Shown here: piece after piece, positions 16,723 through 27,623 of the stretch
How the letters are laid out: each line of letters begins with the position of its first letter
Position numbering within the stretch: the first letter of the stretch is position 1
Source: Candidatus Accumulibacter aalborgensis
GTDB lineage: Bacteria > Pseudomonadota > Gammaproteobacteria > Burkholderiales > Rhodocyclaceae
DNA length: 63,904 nt
Direction: 5' to 3'
Assembly: GCF_900089955.1 (NCBI RefSeq)
Contig: NZ_FLQX01000116.1
Span: 1 to 63,904, forward strand
Position numbers and translations under genes: made by a program
The notes under the pieces: model-generated
What the model saw: the letters and a program-made list of their open reading frames with translations, nothing else
Databases searched by the model: none
What the model was told of the DNA's origin: nothing

Positions 16723-19700
16723 TCAGGCCGCGGCGGCGCGGTGCAGGTTTCTGGCCCAGGCGACGGGAACGTTCGCCCACTGGGTTGAGGTGATCACCGG
16801 TACGGGGACGTCGTCGACGGTAGGCAGACCGGTGGCCGCCATCGGCAGCAGCATCCACAGGCTGGCCAGTTTGCCCGGGCGGCCGACCTCGTCACGCAGC
16901 TCGTCGATCAGTGGCATCAGGCCATAGCGGGCAATCAGGCCCAAATTGACCAGCAGGACAGGATCTGTGGCATCGAGCAGCGCCTGCTTCACCTGCGGCA
17001 GCGCCTTGTGTACCAGGCGCATCAGGCGACTCCAATCGGTGCTGGTGGGGGCTGCGCCGTCGGCGGTGAGCACAAGATTCCAGTTGACCTTCAGCGTTTC
17101 GGCCTGTTGGCGCAGGGCCTTGAGCATGAGCGTGTCGAAGCTCAGCCGCTGGCGGCCGAAGCGGCGCAGCAACTCGGCTTCGACATGGTGCGCAAGCCGC
17201 GGCTCGACGGTCAGCACGAGAAAACCGCCAGCCTTGTGGGCATAAGCGAGCCGATCTTCCAGCTTCTGCGCCTCGATCGCCGGGGCGGATGCCTCGTTGG
17301 TGCCCGCATCCGATGCCGGCAAGCCGCGCTCCATGGTCGTGGTGACGCGCGAGTATTGCGTGGTGGTGCCCGCCGACGGGCCGAGCGCTTGCGTCGACGG
17401 CACGTAGCCCGAGCCAGCCGGGGTGTCGTCGCTCCAGACGAGCAGCGCGCCAACGTCGGCCAGAAGCGTGTCGAGGAGTGGGCGCTGCGGCAGCGGCTGT
17501 GCTTCGGGGTAGCGTCCGGCTACCCGGTCCTGCACGTCCTTGAGCTTGAGGAAACGCACCCCCATCAGCGCGCCTAGCGACTGGCGCAAGGCCAGCGCAG
17601 CGGCCATGCCGCGCGGATAGATTTCCTGGCGGCTGGACAGCGCCGCGTGCTGCGCTGCGGCGGTCGCCAGGCGTAACAGGCGCTGTGCCGAAAGCGCCGG
17701 ACTGACCTCGGGTGCGGGCACCGACGCCAATGTTTCGAGGGCTCTCTGCGGCGTCAGCAAGGGTTCGGCCTGCGCGCAGGCGTCTGCCGACGAACCGAGC
17801 CGACGGGCGTATTCGGCCAGCTCGACAGAAAAGGCGATCAGCGGCCAGGGGCGGTGCTCGAATTCCTGAAAACGCAGACGCTCCAGGTGGGCTTCGGCTT
17901 CGCAGCATGCGCGGACGACGGCGGTCGCCAGGCGCAGGCGCTCGGGCTCGTCCTGCGACGCACAGCCGCGCATGGCGAGCAGCGCCAACGCCAGCTCGGG
18001 CACGGTCATCACCCCGCCCTGGGTGGAGAGCAGGCTTTCGAAGTGATTACGCAGTTCGGTGAGCTGCGGCGTTTTCAGCCAGCGCTCACGAGCTTTCAGC
18101 AAGGCGGCGGAAAGGTCATTGCGGTCGATCGCAAGTGCGCTGGCGGCAACGCCCAGCGGTGTCCATAGGCTCGAGCCTTCGGCCTCTTCCAGGCCAAGGT
18201 AGATGGCCAGTGCGGTTTCTTCGACACGGTCGTCGCCGGCCGGCCGGCGCGGCAGGAGCTGCGCCGCCAACTCATTGACGCTGATCGCGCCGGCGGCTGC
18301 CGAATCGTCATCGACCTCGTGCAGCGTCGGACGGCCTTGAACGAGGTCCGGCCGGATGGCAGCCAGGGCTTTGGCCTTGAGGCGGATTTCCTTGCGGATG
18401 CGATCGCCGACGCCGCGCAGATAGCGGAAGCGCACGCGATCGACCGCCAACAGCTCGCGCGCGTTGTGGATGGCCATCGCTTCGAGCACGTTCTGTGCTT
18501 CGACGCTGTAGCCCAATTCGGCCATGTTGGTGCTGGCGGTGGCCAGGCGGGCGACGGCTTCGAACGGGTCGGCCGACTGCTGGCTCGCCGTCGCGCCGGC
18601 CTCGAAGATCCGGCGCCAGTCGCGCAGCATCTCTTCGGCATTGTCGAAGCGCTTGAGCGGGTTGCGGTTCAGCGCTCTGGCGAAGAATGCGGTGAAATCG
18701 TCGCGCAGCAAGGGGTCGAAGCGCTCGCTGGCGAGCGTGGCTTCGCAATCGAGCATCGACGCTTGTGTCTTGCCATCGCCCCAGCGCGGCGCTACGCCGG
18801 TGACCATTTCGTGCAGGGTGACGGCGAGCGCAAAGCGCTCGGCCTGGAGATCCCAGCGCGCCGGTTTGCGCAGTGAGAGGAAAGGGTCGAGATAGGGATG
18901 CGTGCCGGCGGAGATGTTCTCGGCCGAGGTACGGGTCAGCGAGAAATCAAACAGGACCAGTTGCAGCTTGCCGCGGGTACCGGCCTGCGACATGCCGATG
19001 TTGTCGGGCTTGATGTCGCGGTGGGCGACGCCTTGCTGATCGAGATAATCGACCGCCTGGATCAGCTCTTCGCCGAAGCGTTGCAGGAGGTCGAGCGACA
19101 GGCGAGCCTCTTCGCGGATGCGGTCGGCCAGGGTCTTTTCGCCAGCTTTGCGCATGAGCAGCGCCGTCCGGCCATTGACGCTGAGCGTGCGCTGCCACTC
19201 GACGATGTTCGGATGACGAAGTTTCGCAAGCGCTTCACCCTCGGCGGTGAGACGGTCATTGAAGCTCGCGTCGAGGGCGACCTTGAGGATCATCTCTTCG
19301 CTTTTGCCATCCTCGCGGACCAGCAGCACGTCGGCCGACGAGCCTCGGCCCATCTTGCGAATCACCGTGAAGCCGCCTTCGATGCGCTCGTCGCGATTGG
19401 CCGCGGCCGGATCGACGGTGGCCTCGGGTTCCGGGGTAGTCAGTTCATCGACGACCTTGTCAAGGTCTCGCAGGAACTCGTCGATGGTGCCGTAGCGGCC
19501 CATGACGTCGGGACAGGTGCTGTACTGGATGAGGTCCTGAAGCTGCTTGCCGCAGCCGTCGAGCACGTCCGACAGCCGCAGGCCTTGCCCAATGCGCAGC
19601 TTTTCGGCGAGATCGAGAACCGAGCTTGCCGGTGGCTGGCCGGAGAAGACGTGATAGGTGATCGCACCCAGGCTGAAGACATCCAGGCTGGGGCCTTGCT

Positions 19701-20967
19701 GCGCCTCTGACTGCGAAGTTTCCGGAGCCAGATAGACCAGGCCGGGGTCCTCGACATACTCCTCGACGTGCATGGTGCCGCCGACGGTGCGGCGCGCTGG
19801 ATCGATGGTGTCGCTGCTCTGCGTTCCCTCTCGTGTACCCGTCTGCCAGTTCATGATGCGCGGCCGTGGCGTTGCGCCGGCAACGTCCTGAACCAGGACG
19901 CTTTGCGGACACAAGGCGCGGTGGTAGAGGCGCTTCTGGTGGGCGTGTTTGAGGGTCTCGGCCAAATCACGGACGATCTGCAGGCGCTGGTCTACGCTGA
20001 GCGGTTGGCCTCGCTGTTGACCCCGCTGTTGACCCATCTCGCGCAGCAGGAAGTCGAGCCGGATGGCCTTGGGGTCGTGATCGAAGATGAGCGCCGGGCC
20101 GAGTTCGCTGTCCTGGTAGTCCTTGACCTTGACGATGCCCGGGTGGTCAATGCCTTCGAGGATCTGGAACTCTCGCTGCGCCTGGCGAACCAGCGACTTG
20201 CGCGCATCGGGCGTGGTGGCAGCGGCGACCGTGTAGATGCGAACGCGCCGGCGTACGGCCGCCATCGCGGTGTGCGTGCCCTCCCAGTCCTGGTAGGAGC
20301 CGCCTTCCGACAACAGCGCGCCGAGCTGGTAGTCGCCAATCTTGCGATGCTTGTTCGAGGGCCTTATGCCGGCCTCTGCCATGGCCCGGGCAAGCACCCG
20401 GGCGTGCTGATGGTCGATGTGGCTGGGCTGGATCGCGCGGGCACCACCGCTGCCGTTTTGCAATGCGTCGATGATGCCGGTATCGGACTCGCTGTTCGGC
20501 TGACCGCGCAGGTAGGTGCCGGAGCGGGCCGGGCCACTGAGTTTGCAGGCAAGGCTGGTGGCCGACAGGAAAATCAGCGGCTCGACGAAGGGCAAGCGCA
20601 CCTTGGCCTTGAATACCGACGACTGCCGCCGCAACAGGCTGGCCAGTCGCTTCGACTTGCGGTTGGCGAGGATCAGCGGGTTGTCGCAGGCCCGTTCACG
20701 ACCGTCGGTGACCCACAGCCAGGTATGCGCATCGCCGGTGACGTCGCCAGGCCGGCTCTTGATCTCGATGAGGAAAAGACCCGCTGGCGTCAGGATCAGC
20801 GCGTCAACCTCGTTGACCTTGCCCTCCTCGTCGATGAATTCGAAGTTGGTCCAGGCGTGCCAGGGCTCGCGATCGGGAAGGTGCTTGCGCAGCCAGTCCA
20901 GGGCCTCGCGCTCCCAGGCGAACTGCGACTGTGAGACGGCCTGCCAGCGGCTGAGGCTCATGGGCAT
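16723..20967 (-). CDS. pglW: PglW, NERD-containing serine/threonine kinase of BREX type 2
   Basis: This 1414-residue multidomain protein starts with a NERD nuclease-related domain (residues 10-100) bearing NEVDALIL and LIEIKS, which form a PD-(D/E)xK-like core. It is followed by two protein-kinase-like regions. The first (about 210-480) is degenerate: it has HRALCPQSV where HRDxKxxN is expected. The second (about 540-800) has an intact catalytic loop, HRDIKPDNIG, and a DFS variant of DFG. A long helical C-terminal region follows, with a helix-hairpin-helix-like segment (YLRGVGDRIRKEIRLK). PglW kinases are required in phage growth limitation. ATG at 20967 directly abuts the stop of the XRE regulator. 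Confidence 0.92.
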   Translation of the reverse strand: MPMSLSRWQAVSQSQFAWEREALDWLRKHLPDREPWHAWTNFEFIDEEGKVNEVDALILTPAGLFLIEIKSRPGDVTGDAHTWLWVTDGRERACDNPLILANRKSKRLASLLRRQSSVFKAKVRLPFVEPLIFLSATSLACKLSGPARSGTYLRGQPNSESDTGIIDALQNGSGGARAIQPSHIDHQHARVLARAMAEAGIRPSNKHRKIGDYQLGALLSEGGSYQDWEGTHTAMAAVRRRVRIYTVAAATTPDARKSLVRQAQREFQILEGIDHPGIVKVKDYQDSELGPALIFDHDPKAIRLDFLLREMGQQRGQQRGQPLSVDQRLQIVRDLAETLKHAHQKRLYHRALCPQSVLVQDVAGATPRPRIMNWQTGTREGTQSSDTIDPARRTVGGTMHVEEYVEDPGLVYLAPETSQSEAQQGPSLDVFSLGAITYHVFSGQPPASSVLDLAEKLRIGQGLRLSDVLDGCGKQLQDLIQYSTCPDVMGRYGTIDEFLRDLDKVVDELTTPEPEATVDPAAANRDERIEGGFTVIRKMGRGSSADVLLVREDGKSEEMILKVALDASFNDRLTAEGEALAKLRHPNIVEWQRTLSVNGRTALLMRKAGEKTLADRIREEARLSLDLLQRFGEELIQAVDYLDQQGVAHRDIKPDNIGMSQAGTRGKLQLVLFDFSLTRTSAENISAGTHPYLDPFLSLRKPARWDLQAERFALAVTLHEMVTGVAPRWGDGKTQASMLDCEATLASERFDPLLRDDFTAFFARALNRNPLKRFDNAEEMLRDWRRIFEAGATASQQSADPFEAVARLATASTNMAELGYSVEAQNVLEAMAIHNARELLAVDRVRFRYLRGVGDRIRKEIRLKAKALAAIRPDLVQGRPTLHEVDDDSAAAGAISVNELAAQLLPRRPAGDDRVEETALAIYLGLEEAEGSSLWTPLGVAASALAIDRNDLSAALLKARERWLKTPQLTELRNHFESLLSTQGGVMTVPELALALLAMRGCASQDEPERLRLATAVVRACCEAEAHLERLRFQEFEHRPWPLIAFSVELAEYARRLGSSADACAQAEPLLTPQRALETLASVPAPEVSPALSAQRLLRLATAAAQHAALSSRQEIYPRGMAAALALRQSLGALMGVRFLKLKDVQDRVAGRYPEAQPLPQRPLLDTLLADVGALLVWSDDTPAGSGYVPSTQALGPSAGTTTQYSRVTTTMERGLPASDAGTNEASAPAIEAQKLEDRLAYAHKAGGFLVLTVEPRLAHHVEAELLRRFGRQRLSFDTLMLKALRQQAETLKVNWNLVLTADGAAPTSTDWSRLMRLVHKALPQVKQALLDATDPVLLVNLGLIARYGLMPLIDELRDEVGRPGKLASLWMLLPMAATGLPTVDDVPVPVITSTQWANVPVAWARNLHRAAAA

Positions 20968-21213
20968 TCAGGTCGCTCGCGCAGTCGGCGGGTTGTCGTT
21001 TTGCCGAGGCTCGTCCGGGACGATTTCCAGCAGATCACCGAGCCCGCAGCCGAGGACCGTGCAGATTCGCTCGAGCGCAGAGAGATCGACCCGGGTCGCC
21101 CGATCGCGCGTCAATGCGGCCACCGTGCTGCGATTGACGTTCGCCAGCCGCGCCAACTCGGTCGCTTTCAGATAATGGCGGCGCATGAGTTCGACGAGGT
21201 GAGAACGGACCAT
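20968..21213 (-). CDS. XRE-family helix-turn-helix regulator of the BREX operon
   Basis: This 81-residue protein is almost entirely a Cro/CI-type HTH domain: LMRRHYLKATELARLANVNR followed by STVAALTRDRATRVDLSALE and RICTVLGCGLGDLLEI. It lies first in the minus-strand defence operon, and its stop directly abuts the pglW start, so it is likely a local regulator. The ATG at 21213 was chosen because the domain starts there; the longer frame to 21366 is low-complexity sequence without homology features. The Shine-Dalgarno is weak. The 216 bp upstream region is shared with a divergent FKBP gene and should hold both promoters. Confidence 0.85.
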   Translation of the reverse strand: MVRSHLVELMRRHYLKATELARLANVNRSTVAALTRDRATRVDLSALERICTVLGCGLGDLLEIVPDEPRQNDNPPTARAT

Positions 21214-21429
21214 GAAATCTCGATTTATGGCGGGGTGTTGCGCAGGATAGCACCATTCCCTGGTTGAGCATGTTTGTCTGCGCATGCGCCGCCAGTGTCG
21301 CCTGCGCCAGTCGTTAAATCCGCCGGGGCGCTTGTCGGCACGCTGTTTGGTGCTTGCGCCGTGCATTCAACTGGCCCGTTGGCAGCAGGCTGGGCTAAAC
21401 TTCGCACTTTTCTTTCCCCAGGAGCGACC

Positions 21430-21774
21430 ATGCCCATTGTCACCACCCCCAGCGGTCTCCAGATCGAAGAGATCATCACCGGCAGCGGTCCCACCGCCAT
21501 CGCTGGCCAGCATGTCATCGTGCACTACACCGGCTGGCTGGCCGATGGCAAGAAGTTCGATTCGAGCAAGGATCGCAACGAGCCCTTCCGCTTTGCGCTT
21601 GACGGACGGCACGTGATTGCCGGCTGGGAAGAAGGCGTTCCCGGCATGAGCGTCGGTGGCATTCGCAAGCTGACCATTCCCGCCGAGCTGGCTTACGGTG
21701 CGCGCGGGGCCGGCAAGTTGATCCCGCCGCACGCCAAGCTGGTATTCGAGATCGAGTTGCTCGATATTGCCTGA
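21430..21774 (+). CDS. FKBP-type peptidyl-prolyl cis-trans isomerase
   Basis: This 114-residue single-domain FKBP has no signal peptide and is therefore cytoplasmic. It catalyses cis-trans isomerisation of Xaa-Pro bonds. Conserved elements are VHYTGWLADGKKFDSS, the FALDGRHVIAGWEEGVPGMS segment (VIxGWxxG forms the active pocket) and IPAELAYGARGAG with IPPHAKLVFEIELLDI at the end. The ATG is preceded by AGGAG with good spacing; longer in-frame starts upstream have no support. It runs 3 nt ahead of the pseudouridine synthase gene and may be cotranscribed with it. Confidence 0.95.
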   Translation: MPIVTTPSGLQIEEIITGSGPTAIAGQHVIVHYTGWLADGKKFDSSKDRNEPFRFALDGRHVIAGWEEGVPGMSVGGIRKLTIPAELAYGARGAGKLIPPHAKLVFEIELLDIA

Positions 21775-21777
21775 TCG

Positions 21778-22698
21778 ATGGCCGACCGGCCACGCAAGAC
21801 GCTGACGCCCAGCGCAGCAGCGAGTGGAGTGCCGGTCGGCGCCGGCCCTCCGCCGGTGCGCGGCCGGATGACCAGGCAGCGGCCGGCGGCGGCAGTTGAC
21901 GCCGCTGCGCTGCCGGTCGGTGCGCCGGCGGCTCTGTCGCCGAGGTCACCGACGGCGGCCAGCCCGCCGCCCGACGGCGTGCGGATTTCCAAGCTGATGG
22001 CCGCGCGAGGACTCTGTTCGCGCCGTGACGCCGATGAGTACATCACGCGCGGCTGGGTCTTCGTCGATGGGCGGCGAGTCAGCGAGCTCGGCACCCGCGC
22101 CGGGCCAAAAGCCGTGATTACCCTGGACCGGCGGGCGCAGGCGCAGCAGCACAGCCAGATGACCATCCTGCTGCACAAACCGATGGGTTATGTCTCGGGG
22201 CAGCCGGAACCTGGCTGTACGCCAGCGGTGACCTTGATCCAGCCGGAGAGACAATGCCGAACGCCGGATACGCCGGCCTTTCATCCTTCCTGTCTCAAGG
22301 GGCTGGCACCGGCTGGCCGCCTGGACATCGATTCAACGGGCCTGCTGGTGCTGACCCAGGATGGCCGGGTGGCCCGCAGGTTGATCGGTGAAGACTCGAC
22401 GATCGACAAGGAATACCTGGTGCGTGTCGAAGGCCACCTGGACGCCCGCGGCCTGGCGCTGCTCAATCACGGGCTCAGCCTCGACGAACGGACCTTGAAG
22501 CCGGCCAAGGTGGAATGGCTCAACGACGATCAGCTTCGCTTCGTGCTGCGCGAGGGCAGAAAGCGACAGATCCGCCGGATGTGCGAGCTGGTCGGGCTGC
22601 GCGTGACCGGCCTCAAGCGCGTGCGCATCGGGGCGGTCAGACTCGCCGACCTGCCGCTCGGTCAATGGCGTTTCCTGCGCCCCGACGAAGCCTTCTGA
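21778..22698 (+). CDS. rluF: RluF/RsuA-family rRNA pseudouridine synthase
   Basis: This 306-residue enzyme converts uridine to pseudouridine in 23S rRNA. After a low-complexity Ala/Pro-rich leader of about 60 residues comes an S4 RNA-binding domain ([20 protein letters not shown]). The catalytic domain has [11 protein letters not shown] and the catalytic-Asp motif [17 protein letters not shown]. The [13 protein letters not shown] signature of the RsuA/RluB/E/F branch follows. RluF is favoured over RluB by overall resemblance, but the exact target uridine is inferred. The proline-rich leader is longer than usual, and the true start may be internal. Confidence 0.85.
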   Translation: MADRPRKTLTPSAAASGVPVGAGPPPVRGRMTRQRPAAAVDAAALPVGAPAALSPRSPTAASPPPDGVRISKLMAARGLCSRRDADEYITRGWVFVDGRRVSELGTRAGPKAVITLDRRAQAQQHSQMTILLHKPMGYVSGQPEPGCTPAVTLIQPERQCRTPDTPAFHPSCLKGLAPAGRLDIDSTGLLVLTQDGRVARRLIGEDSTIDKEYLVRVEGHLDARGLALLNHGLSLDERTLKPAKVEWLNDDQLRFVLREGRKRQIRRMCELVGLRVTGLKRVRIGAVRLADLPLGQWRFLRPDEAF

Positions 22699-22722
22699 GT
22701 GCGTTGCCGGTGACGGCCGAGT

Positions 22723-23763
22723 TCAGAGGAAAACCGGCTCGGGAGTCAGTTCAACGCCAAAGCGCTCGCCGACAGATGCCTGCACGGCGCGCGCCAGCGC
22801 TACGACCTCGGTGCCGGTCGCGCCTCCGCGATTGACCAGCACCAGCGCCTGCTTCTCGTACATTCCTGCCCGGCCAAGGTCGCGACCTTTCCAGCCGCTC
22901 TGTTCGATCAACCAGCCGGCAGCGAGCTTGACGCGGCCATCGGCCTGCGGGTAACGCGGCAGGTTCGGATGCGCCGCAGCCAGTCGCTCGCCGACGGCCG
23001 CGTCGACCAGCGGATTGTGAAAGAAGCTGCCGGCATTGGGAAGCACGGCCGGATCGGGCAGCTTGCGCCTGCGCACAGCGATGACGGCGTCGGCAATCTG
23101 GCGGGCATTCGGGCGGCCGAGCTGCTGCCGATCGAGTTCGGCGGCCAGATCGGCGTAAGCGGTCAGCGGCCGCCAGGCCTTGGCCAGGCGTAATGTCACC
23201 CGCGTGATCACCAGGCGCGCGTTCAGGTGCCAGCCCTCGTGCTTGAAGATGCTGTCACGGTAGGCAAAGCGGCAGGCGTCACGATCGAAGCGCAGCGTCT
23301 TGCCAGTCCGCAGGTCGAAGGCTTCGAGCGATTGCAGGCGATCCGCCATTTCGAGTCCGTAGGCACCGATGTTCTGGATCGGCGCGGCGCCGACCGTGCC
23401 GGGGATCAGCGCCAGGTTCTCTAGTCCCGGCCAGCAGCCCTTGACCAGTGTCCAGTTGACCAGTTGATGCCAGTTCTCGCCGGCACCGGCACGCACATAC
23501 CAGGCGTCGTCATCCTCGCCGATCAGTTGGCGGCCGCTGATCGCCATGTGCAGGACGATGCCGTCAAAGTCGCCAGTGAGGACCAGGTTGCTGCCGGCAC
23601 CGAGGACGAAGCGGCGCAGCGCTCTCGTTCCGGCAAGCCGCTCCAGTTGTGCGGTGGACCTGATTTCGGCATAGAAGGCAGCACGGCCGGGCAGCGCCAA
23701 CGTCGTTCGCGTCGCCAGGTCCACGTCGCGTTCGACGAAGTCGGGAAGCTGCCGGCCAGTCAT
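22723..23763 (-). CDS. murB: UDP-N-acetylenolpyruvoylglucosamine reductase
   Basis: This 346-residue FAD enzyme reduces UDP-GlcNAc-enolpyruvate to UDP-N-acetylmuramate with NADPH in the cytoplasmic phase of peptidoglycan synthesis. The FAD-binding signature [17 protein letters not shown] and the [22 protein letters not shown] motif are present. RDSIFKH and [12 protein letters not shown], which carries the catalytic Ser region, are also seen. The C-terminal layout matches the E. coli-type (type I) enzyme, with an extended end. It lies 14 nt downstream of metH and converges with the pseudouridine synthase gene. Confidence 0.95.
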   Translation of the reverse strand: MTGRQLPDFVERDVDLATRTTLALPGRAAFYAEIRSTAQLERLAGTRALRRFVLGAGSNLVLTGDFDGIVLHMAISGRQLIGEDDDAWYVRAGAGENWHQLVNWTLVKGCWPGLENLALIPGTVGAAPIQNIGAYGLEMADRLQSLEAFDLRTGKTLRFDRDACRFAYRDSIFKHEGWHLNARLVITRVTLRLAKAWRPLTAYADLAAELDRQQLGRPNARQIADAVIAVRRRKLPDPAVLPNAGSFFHNPLVDAAVGERLAAAHPNLPRYPQADGRVKLAAGWLIEQSGWKGRDLGRAGMYEKQALVLVNRGGATGTEVVALARAVQASVGERFGVELTPEPVFL

Positions 23764-23777
23764 GGTGCGGCCTGCGC

Positions 23778-26700
23778 CTAGAGCAGCGGCGCCAGCCAGC
23801 GCTGCGCTTCGGCGACACTGAAACCTGCCCGTTGCGCCCAGTCTTCGAGCTGATCACGGGCAATCTTGCTGACCGCGAAATAGCGCGCCTGCGGGTGCGC
23901 CAGATAGAAGCCGGAAACCGCCGCGGCGGGTGTCATGGCAAACGATTCGGTCAGTTCCATGCCGGCGTTGCGCGGTGCATCGAGGAGGGTGAACAGCGCA
24001 GCCTTGGCCGTGTGATCGGGACACGCCGGATAGCCGGGCGCCGGCCGGATGCCGCGGTAGGCCTCACCGATCAGAGCCTCCCGGTCGAGCAGCTCATCAC
24101 CGGCGTAGCCCCAGTAATCACGACGTACCTGCGCGTGCAACCACTCGGCGCAGGCCTCGGCCAGGCGGTCGGCGATCGACTTCAACATGATCGCATGGTA
24201 ATCGTCGTTCGCCGCCGCGAACTCGGCGAGCTTGGCTTCGATGCCGAAGCCGGCGCCGACGGCAAAGGCGCCGATCCAGTCGGACGTTCCCCGGTCGGCG
24301 ATGAAATCGGTCAGGCAGTAGTGCGGCTTTCCCGCGGGGCGCTCGTGCTGCTGGCGAAGGTTGTGCCAGCGCATCAAGGGCCGGCGGCGCGATTCGTCGG
24401 CATAGATTTCAATGTCGTCGCCGACGGCATTGGCCGGGAAGAGCCCGCAGACGGCATGGGCGCTCAACCATTTCTCGGCGATGACTTTTTTGAGCATCGC
24501 TTGCGCATCGCTGAACACTGCTCGGGCCGTTGCGCCGACCAGCGCATCGTCGAGAATCTTCGGGTAGCTGCCGGCCAGATCCCAGGTCTGAAAGAAAGGC
24601 GCCCAGTCGATGAACTCGGCCAGCGTCGCCAGATCGATCTCGCGCAGCACGTGCAGGCCGGGCTTGTTCGGCGCGGTTGGCCGGTATTCGGCATCGACGT
24701 CCCACACGAAGCGGTTGTCGCGCGCAGCCTCGATGGTCACCAGCGGGATGCCCTTCTTCCTGGCGTGCTGCGACCGCAGCTTTTCATAGTCGGCGGCCAG
24801 TTCGGCCTTGAAGTCGGCCGCGTGGTCGATAGACAGCAAGCGGGTGACGACGCCGACGGCACGCGAAGCGTCGGGGACATAGACCACCGGACCGGAATAG
24901 TTCGGCGCGATCTTGATCGCCGTGTGTGCGCGACTGGTCGTCGCGCCACCGATCAGGAGCGGCACCGGTGGGCTTCCATCGATCCCGGTGGCAAAGCCGA
25001 GGCGCTCCATCTCGGCAGCGACATGGCTCATTTCTTCGAGCGACGGGGTAATCAGCCCCGACAGGCCGACGGCCTGCGCAGCGTGCTCGCGCGCAGCGTG
25101 CAGAATTCTGTCGCAGGAGACCATGACCCCGAGGTCCACCACTTCGTAGCCGTTGCAGCCCAGCACCACGCCGACGATATTCTTGCCGATGTCGTGCACG
25201 TCGCCCTTGACCGTGGCGATGACGATCCTGCCCTTGCTGCTGATGCCGGTGCGCAACTTCTCGGCCTCGATGAAGGGAATCAGGTGCGCTACCGCCTGTT
25301 TCATCACCCGCGCCGACTTGACCACCTGCGGCAGGAACATCTTGCCGGCGCCGAAGAGGTCGCCGACGACATTCATGCCGCTCATCAAGGGGCCTTCGAT
25401 CACCGACAGCGGCGGCTTGCCGGCGGACTCCAGCGCGGCACGACATTCTTCGCAGTCGGCGACGACAAAGTCGTTGATGCCCTTGACCAGCGCGTGCGTC
25501 AGGCGCTCGTCGACCGGCAGTTCTCGCCAGGCGAGGTCGAGGCCGCCCATGCCACCCTCCCTGGCCTTGCCCTCCTTGACCGTCTGGGCAAACTCGACGA
25601 GCGCTTCGCCGGCGTCTGGGCTGCGGTTGAGGACGACGTCCTCGACCTTGCGGCGCAGCACCGGGTCAAGCTCGTCATAGACGCCGAGCATGCCGGCGTT
25701 GACGATACCCATCGACAGTCCGGCCCTGACCGCGTGGTACAGGAAGACGGTGTGGATCGCCTCGCGCACGGCATCGTTGCCGCGAAAGGAGAAGGAGACG
25801 TTGGAGACGCCACCGGAGATCTGCGCCCCCGGCAGATGGGAACGAATCCAGACACAGGCCTCGATGAAGTCGACGGCATAGTTGTTGTGCTCTTCGATGC
25901 CGGTGGCGATGGCGAAGATGTTCGGGTCGAAGATGATGTCCTCGGGCGGGAAAGCCGCCTGCTCGGTGAGCAGGCGATAGGCGCGGGTGCAGATCTCGGT
26001 CTTGCGCGTGTAAGTGTCCGCCTGCCCGGCCTCATCGAAGGCCATGACCACCACGGCGGCCCCGTAACGGCGCGCCAACCCCGCCTGACGAAGGAATTCG
26101 GCCTCGCCTTCCTTCATCGAGATCGAGTTCACGATGCCCTTGCCCTGGATGCACTTGAGGCCGGCCTCGATGATCTCCCATTTCGACGAGTCGACCATGA
26201 TCGGCACGCGCGAGATGTCCGGCTCGCTGGCGATCAGCTTCAGGAAGCGATCCATCGCCGCCTTCGAATCGAGCATCGCCTCGTCCATGTTGATGTCGAT
26301 CACCTGCGCGCCGTTTTCCACCTGCTGGCGAGCGACGGCCAGGGCATCGTCGAAGCGGCCCTCGAGAATCATCCGGGCAAAGGCCCGTGAACCGGTGACG
26401 TTGGTCCGCTCGCCGACGTTGACGAACAAGGAGTCCTTGCCGACATTGAAAGGTTCGAGACCCGCCAGGCGCAGTTTGCGCTCGATGTGCGGGATGACGC
26501 GCGGTTTGACGCCGGCAACGCTTCTCGCGATGGCGGCGATATGTTCGGGCGACGTGCCGCAGCAGCCGCCGACGATGTTCACGAAGCCCTTTCTCGCCCA
26601 GTCGGCAATTTCCGCAGCCAGTTGCTCCGCTGTTTCGTCGTAGCCGCCGAAAGCGTTCGGCAGACCGGCATTCGGGTGCGCCGAGACAAAGCAATCGCAG

Positions 26701-27494
26701 ATTTGCGACAGTTCGGCGACGTACTGTCGGAGGTCGGCGGCGCCGAGCGCACAGTTGAGGCCGAAGGAGAGTGGGCGGATGTGGTTGAGCGAGTTCCAGA
26801 AAGCTTCGGCAGTCTGCCCCGACAGCGTCCGCCCCGAGGCGTCGGTGATGGTGCCCGAGATCATCACCGGCCAGCGGCGACCTGCCTGCTCGAAATACTG
26901 TTCGATGGCAAAAAGCGCTGCCTTGGCGTTCAGCGTGTCGAAGACCGTCTCGACCAACAGGATATCGGCGCCACCCACGCACAGCCCACGGATCGCTTCG
27001 GCATAGGTGCTGACCAGTTCATCGAAGCTGGTGTTGCGGAAGCCAGGGTCGTTCACGTCCGGCGAAATCGACGCGGTGCGCGACGTCGGGCCGAGCACGC
27101 CGGCAACAAAACGCGGCCTGGCCGGGTTGCGGGCGGTGAATTCGTCGCACACGGCCCTCGCCAGTTGCGCTCCAGCGACGTTCAACTCGTAGACGACGGC
27201 TTCCAGCCGGTAATCGGCCTGCGAAGCGCTGGTCGAGTTGAAGGTGTTCGTCTCGATGATGTCGGCGCCGGCTGCCAGGTATTCGGAGTGGATGTCACGG
27301 ATGAGTTCGGGCCGAGTCAGCAGCAACAAGTCGTTGTTGCCCTTCAGATCGTGCGCATGGTCGGCGAAGCGCGTACCGCGGTAGTCCGCCTCCTGCAGCC
27401 CGTGGCGCTGGATCATCGTTCCCATCGCGCCGTCGAGAACCAGGATGTCCTGTTCGAGGCGAGTCTTCAGTTCGGCTGTACGGTCAGGCTGCAT
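23778..27494 (-). CDS. metH: B12-dependent methionine synthase
   Basis: This 1238-residue cobalamin-dependent enzyme transfers a methyl group from 5-methyltetrahydrofolate to homocysteine. The homocysteine domain comes first ([12 protein letters not shown]; zinc ligands in [13 protein letters not shown]). The pterin-binding domain follows from about residue 350 ([11 protein letters not shown]). The B12 domain has the ligand motif [19 protein letters not shown] at about residue 745. A C-terminal reactivation domain binds SAM. ATG at 27494 starts the conserved sequence. The gene is preceded by a promoter, a SAM-II-like riboswitch and a terminator, so SAM excess should shut it off. Confidence 0.97.
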   Translation of the reverse strand: MQPDRTAELKTRLEQDILVLDGAMGTMIQRHGLQEADYRGTRFADHAHDLKGNNDLLLLTRPELIRDIHSEYLAAGADIIETNTFNSTSASQADYRLEAVVYELNVAGAQLARAVCDEFTARNPARPRFVAGVLGPTSRTASISPDVNDPGFRNTSFDELVSTYAEAIRGLCVGGADILLVETVFDTLNAKAALFAIEQYFEQAGRRWPVMISGTITDASGRTLSGQTAEAFWNSLNHIRPLSFGLNCALGAADLRQYVAELSQICDCFVSAHPNAGLPNAFGGYDETAEQLAAEIADWARKGFVNIVGGCCGTSPEHIAAIARSVAGVKPRVIPHIERKLRLAGLEPFNVGKDSLFVNVGERTNVTGSRAFARMILEGRFDDALAVARQQVENGAQVIDINMDEAMLDSKAAMDRFLKLIASEPDISRVPIMVDSSKWEIIEAGLKCIQGKGIVNSISMKEGEAEFLRQAGLARRYGAAVVVMAFDEAGQADTYTRKTEICTRAYRLLTEQAAFPPEDIIFDPNIFAIATGIEEHNNYAVDFIEACVWIRSHLPGAQISGGVSNVSFSFRGNDAVREAIHTVFLYHAVRAGLSMGIVNAGMLGVYDELDPVLRRKVEDVVLNRSPDAGEALVEFAQTVKEGKAREGGMGGLDLAWRELPVDERLTHALVKGINDFVVADCEECRAALESAGKPPLSVIEGPLMSGMNVVGDLFGAGKMFLPQVVKSARVMKQAVAHLIPFIEAEKLRTGISSKGRIVIATVKGDVHDIGKNIVGVVLGCNGYEVVDLGVMVSCDRILHAAREHAAQAVGLSGLITPSLEEMSHVAAEMERLGFATGIDGSPPVPLLIGGATTSRAHTAIKIAPNYSGPVVYVPDASRAVGVVTRLLSIDHAADFKAELAADYEKLRSQHARKKGIPLVTIEAARDNRFVWDVDAEYRPTAPNKPGLHVLREIDLATLAEFIDWAPFFQTWDLAGSYPKILDDALVGATARAVFSDAQAMLKKVIAEKWLSAHAVCGLFPANAVGDDIEIYADESRRRPLMRWHNLRQQHERPAGKPHYCLTDFIADRGTSDWIGAFAVGAGFGIEAKLAEFAAANDDYHAIMLKSIADRLAEACAEWLHAQVRRDYWGYAGDELLDREALIGEAYRGIRPAPGYPACPDHTAKAALFTLLDAPRNAGMELTESFAMTPAAAVSGFYLAHPQARYFAVSKIARDQLEDWAQRAGFSVAEAQRWLAPLL

Positions 27495-27538
27495 GTCTAT
27501 CCCTTTTCTTCGTCGCTGGTCTCGCGCCAGGCGCAAAA

Positions 27539-27571
27539 CAAAAAAACCCGTCGGCGCAAAGCTCGACGGGT
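27539..27571 (-). terminator. intrinsic terminator/attenuator in the metH leader
   Basis: On the minus strand an 8 bp stem, ACCCGTCG / CGACGGGT, encloses a 10 nt loop and is followed at once by a run of seven T. It lies between the riboswitch aptamer and the metH start codon. It is therefore a candidate expression platform rather than an end-of-gene terminator. A second hairpin (GGAGTCC-CGGCA-GGACTCC) sits between aptamer and terminator and may take part in switching. Confidence 0.8.
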
Positions 27572-27623
27572 CTTGGAATCTTGGAATCCTGCTGGGAGTC
27601 CTGCCGGGACTCCTGGTATCGGC

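Noticed and set aside
23832-26390. 852-residue frame on the plus strand
   Set aside because: It is entirely antisense to metH, whose domains and motifs are unmistakable.
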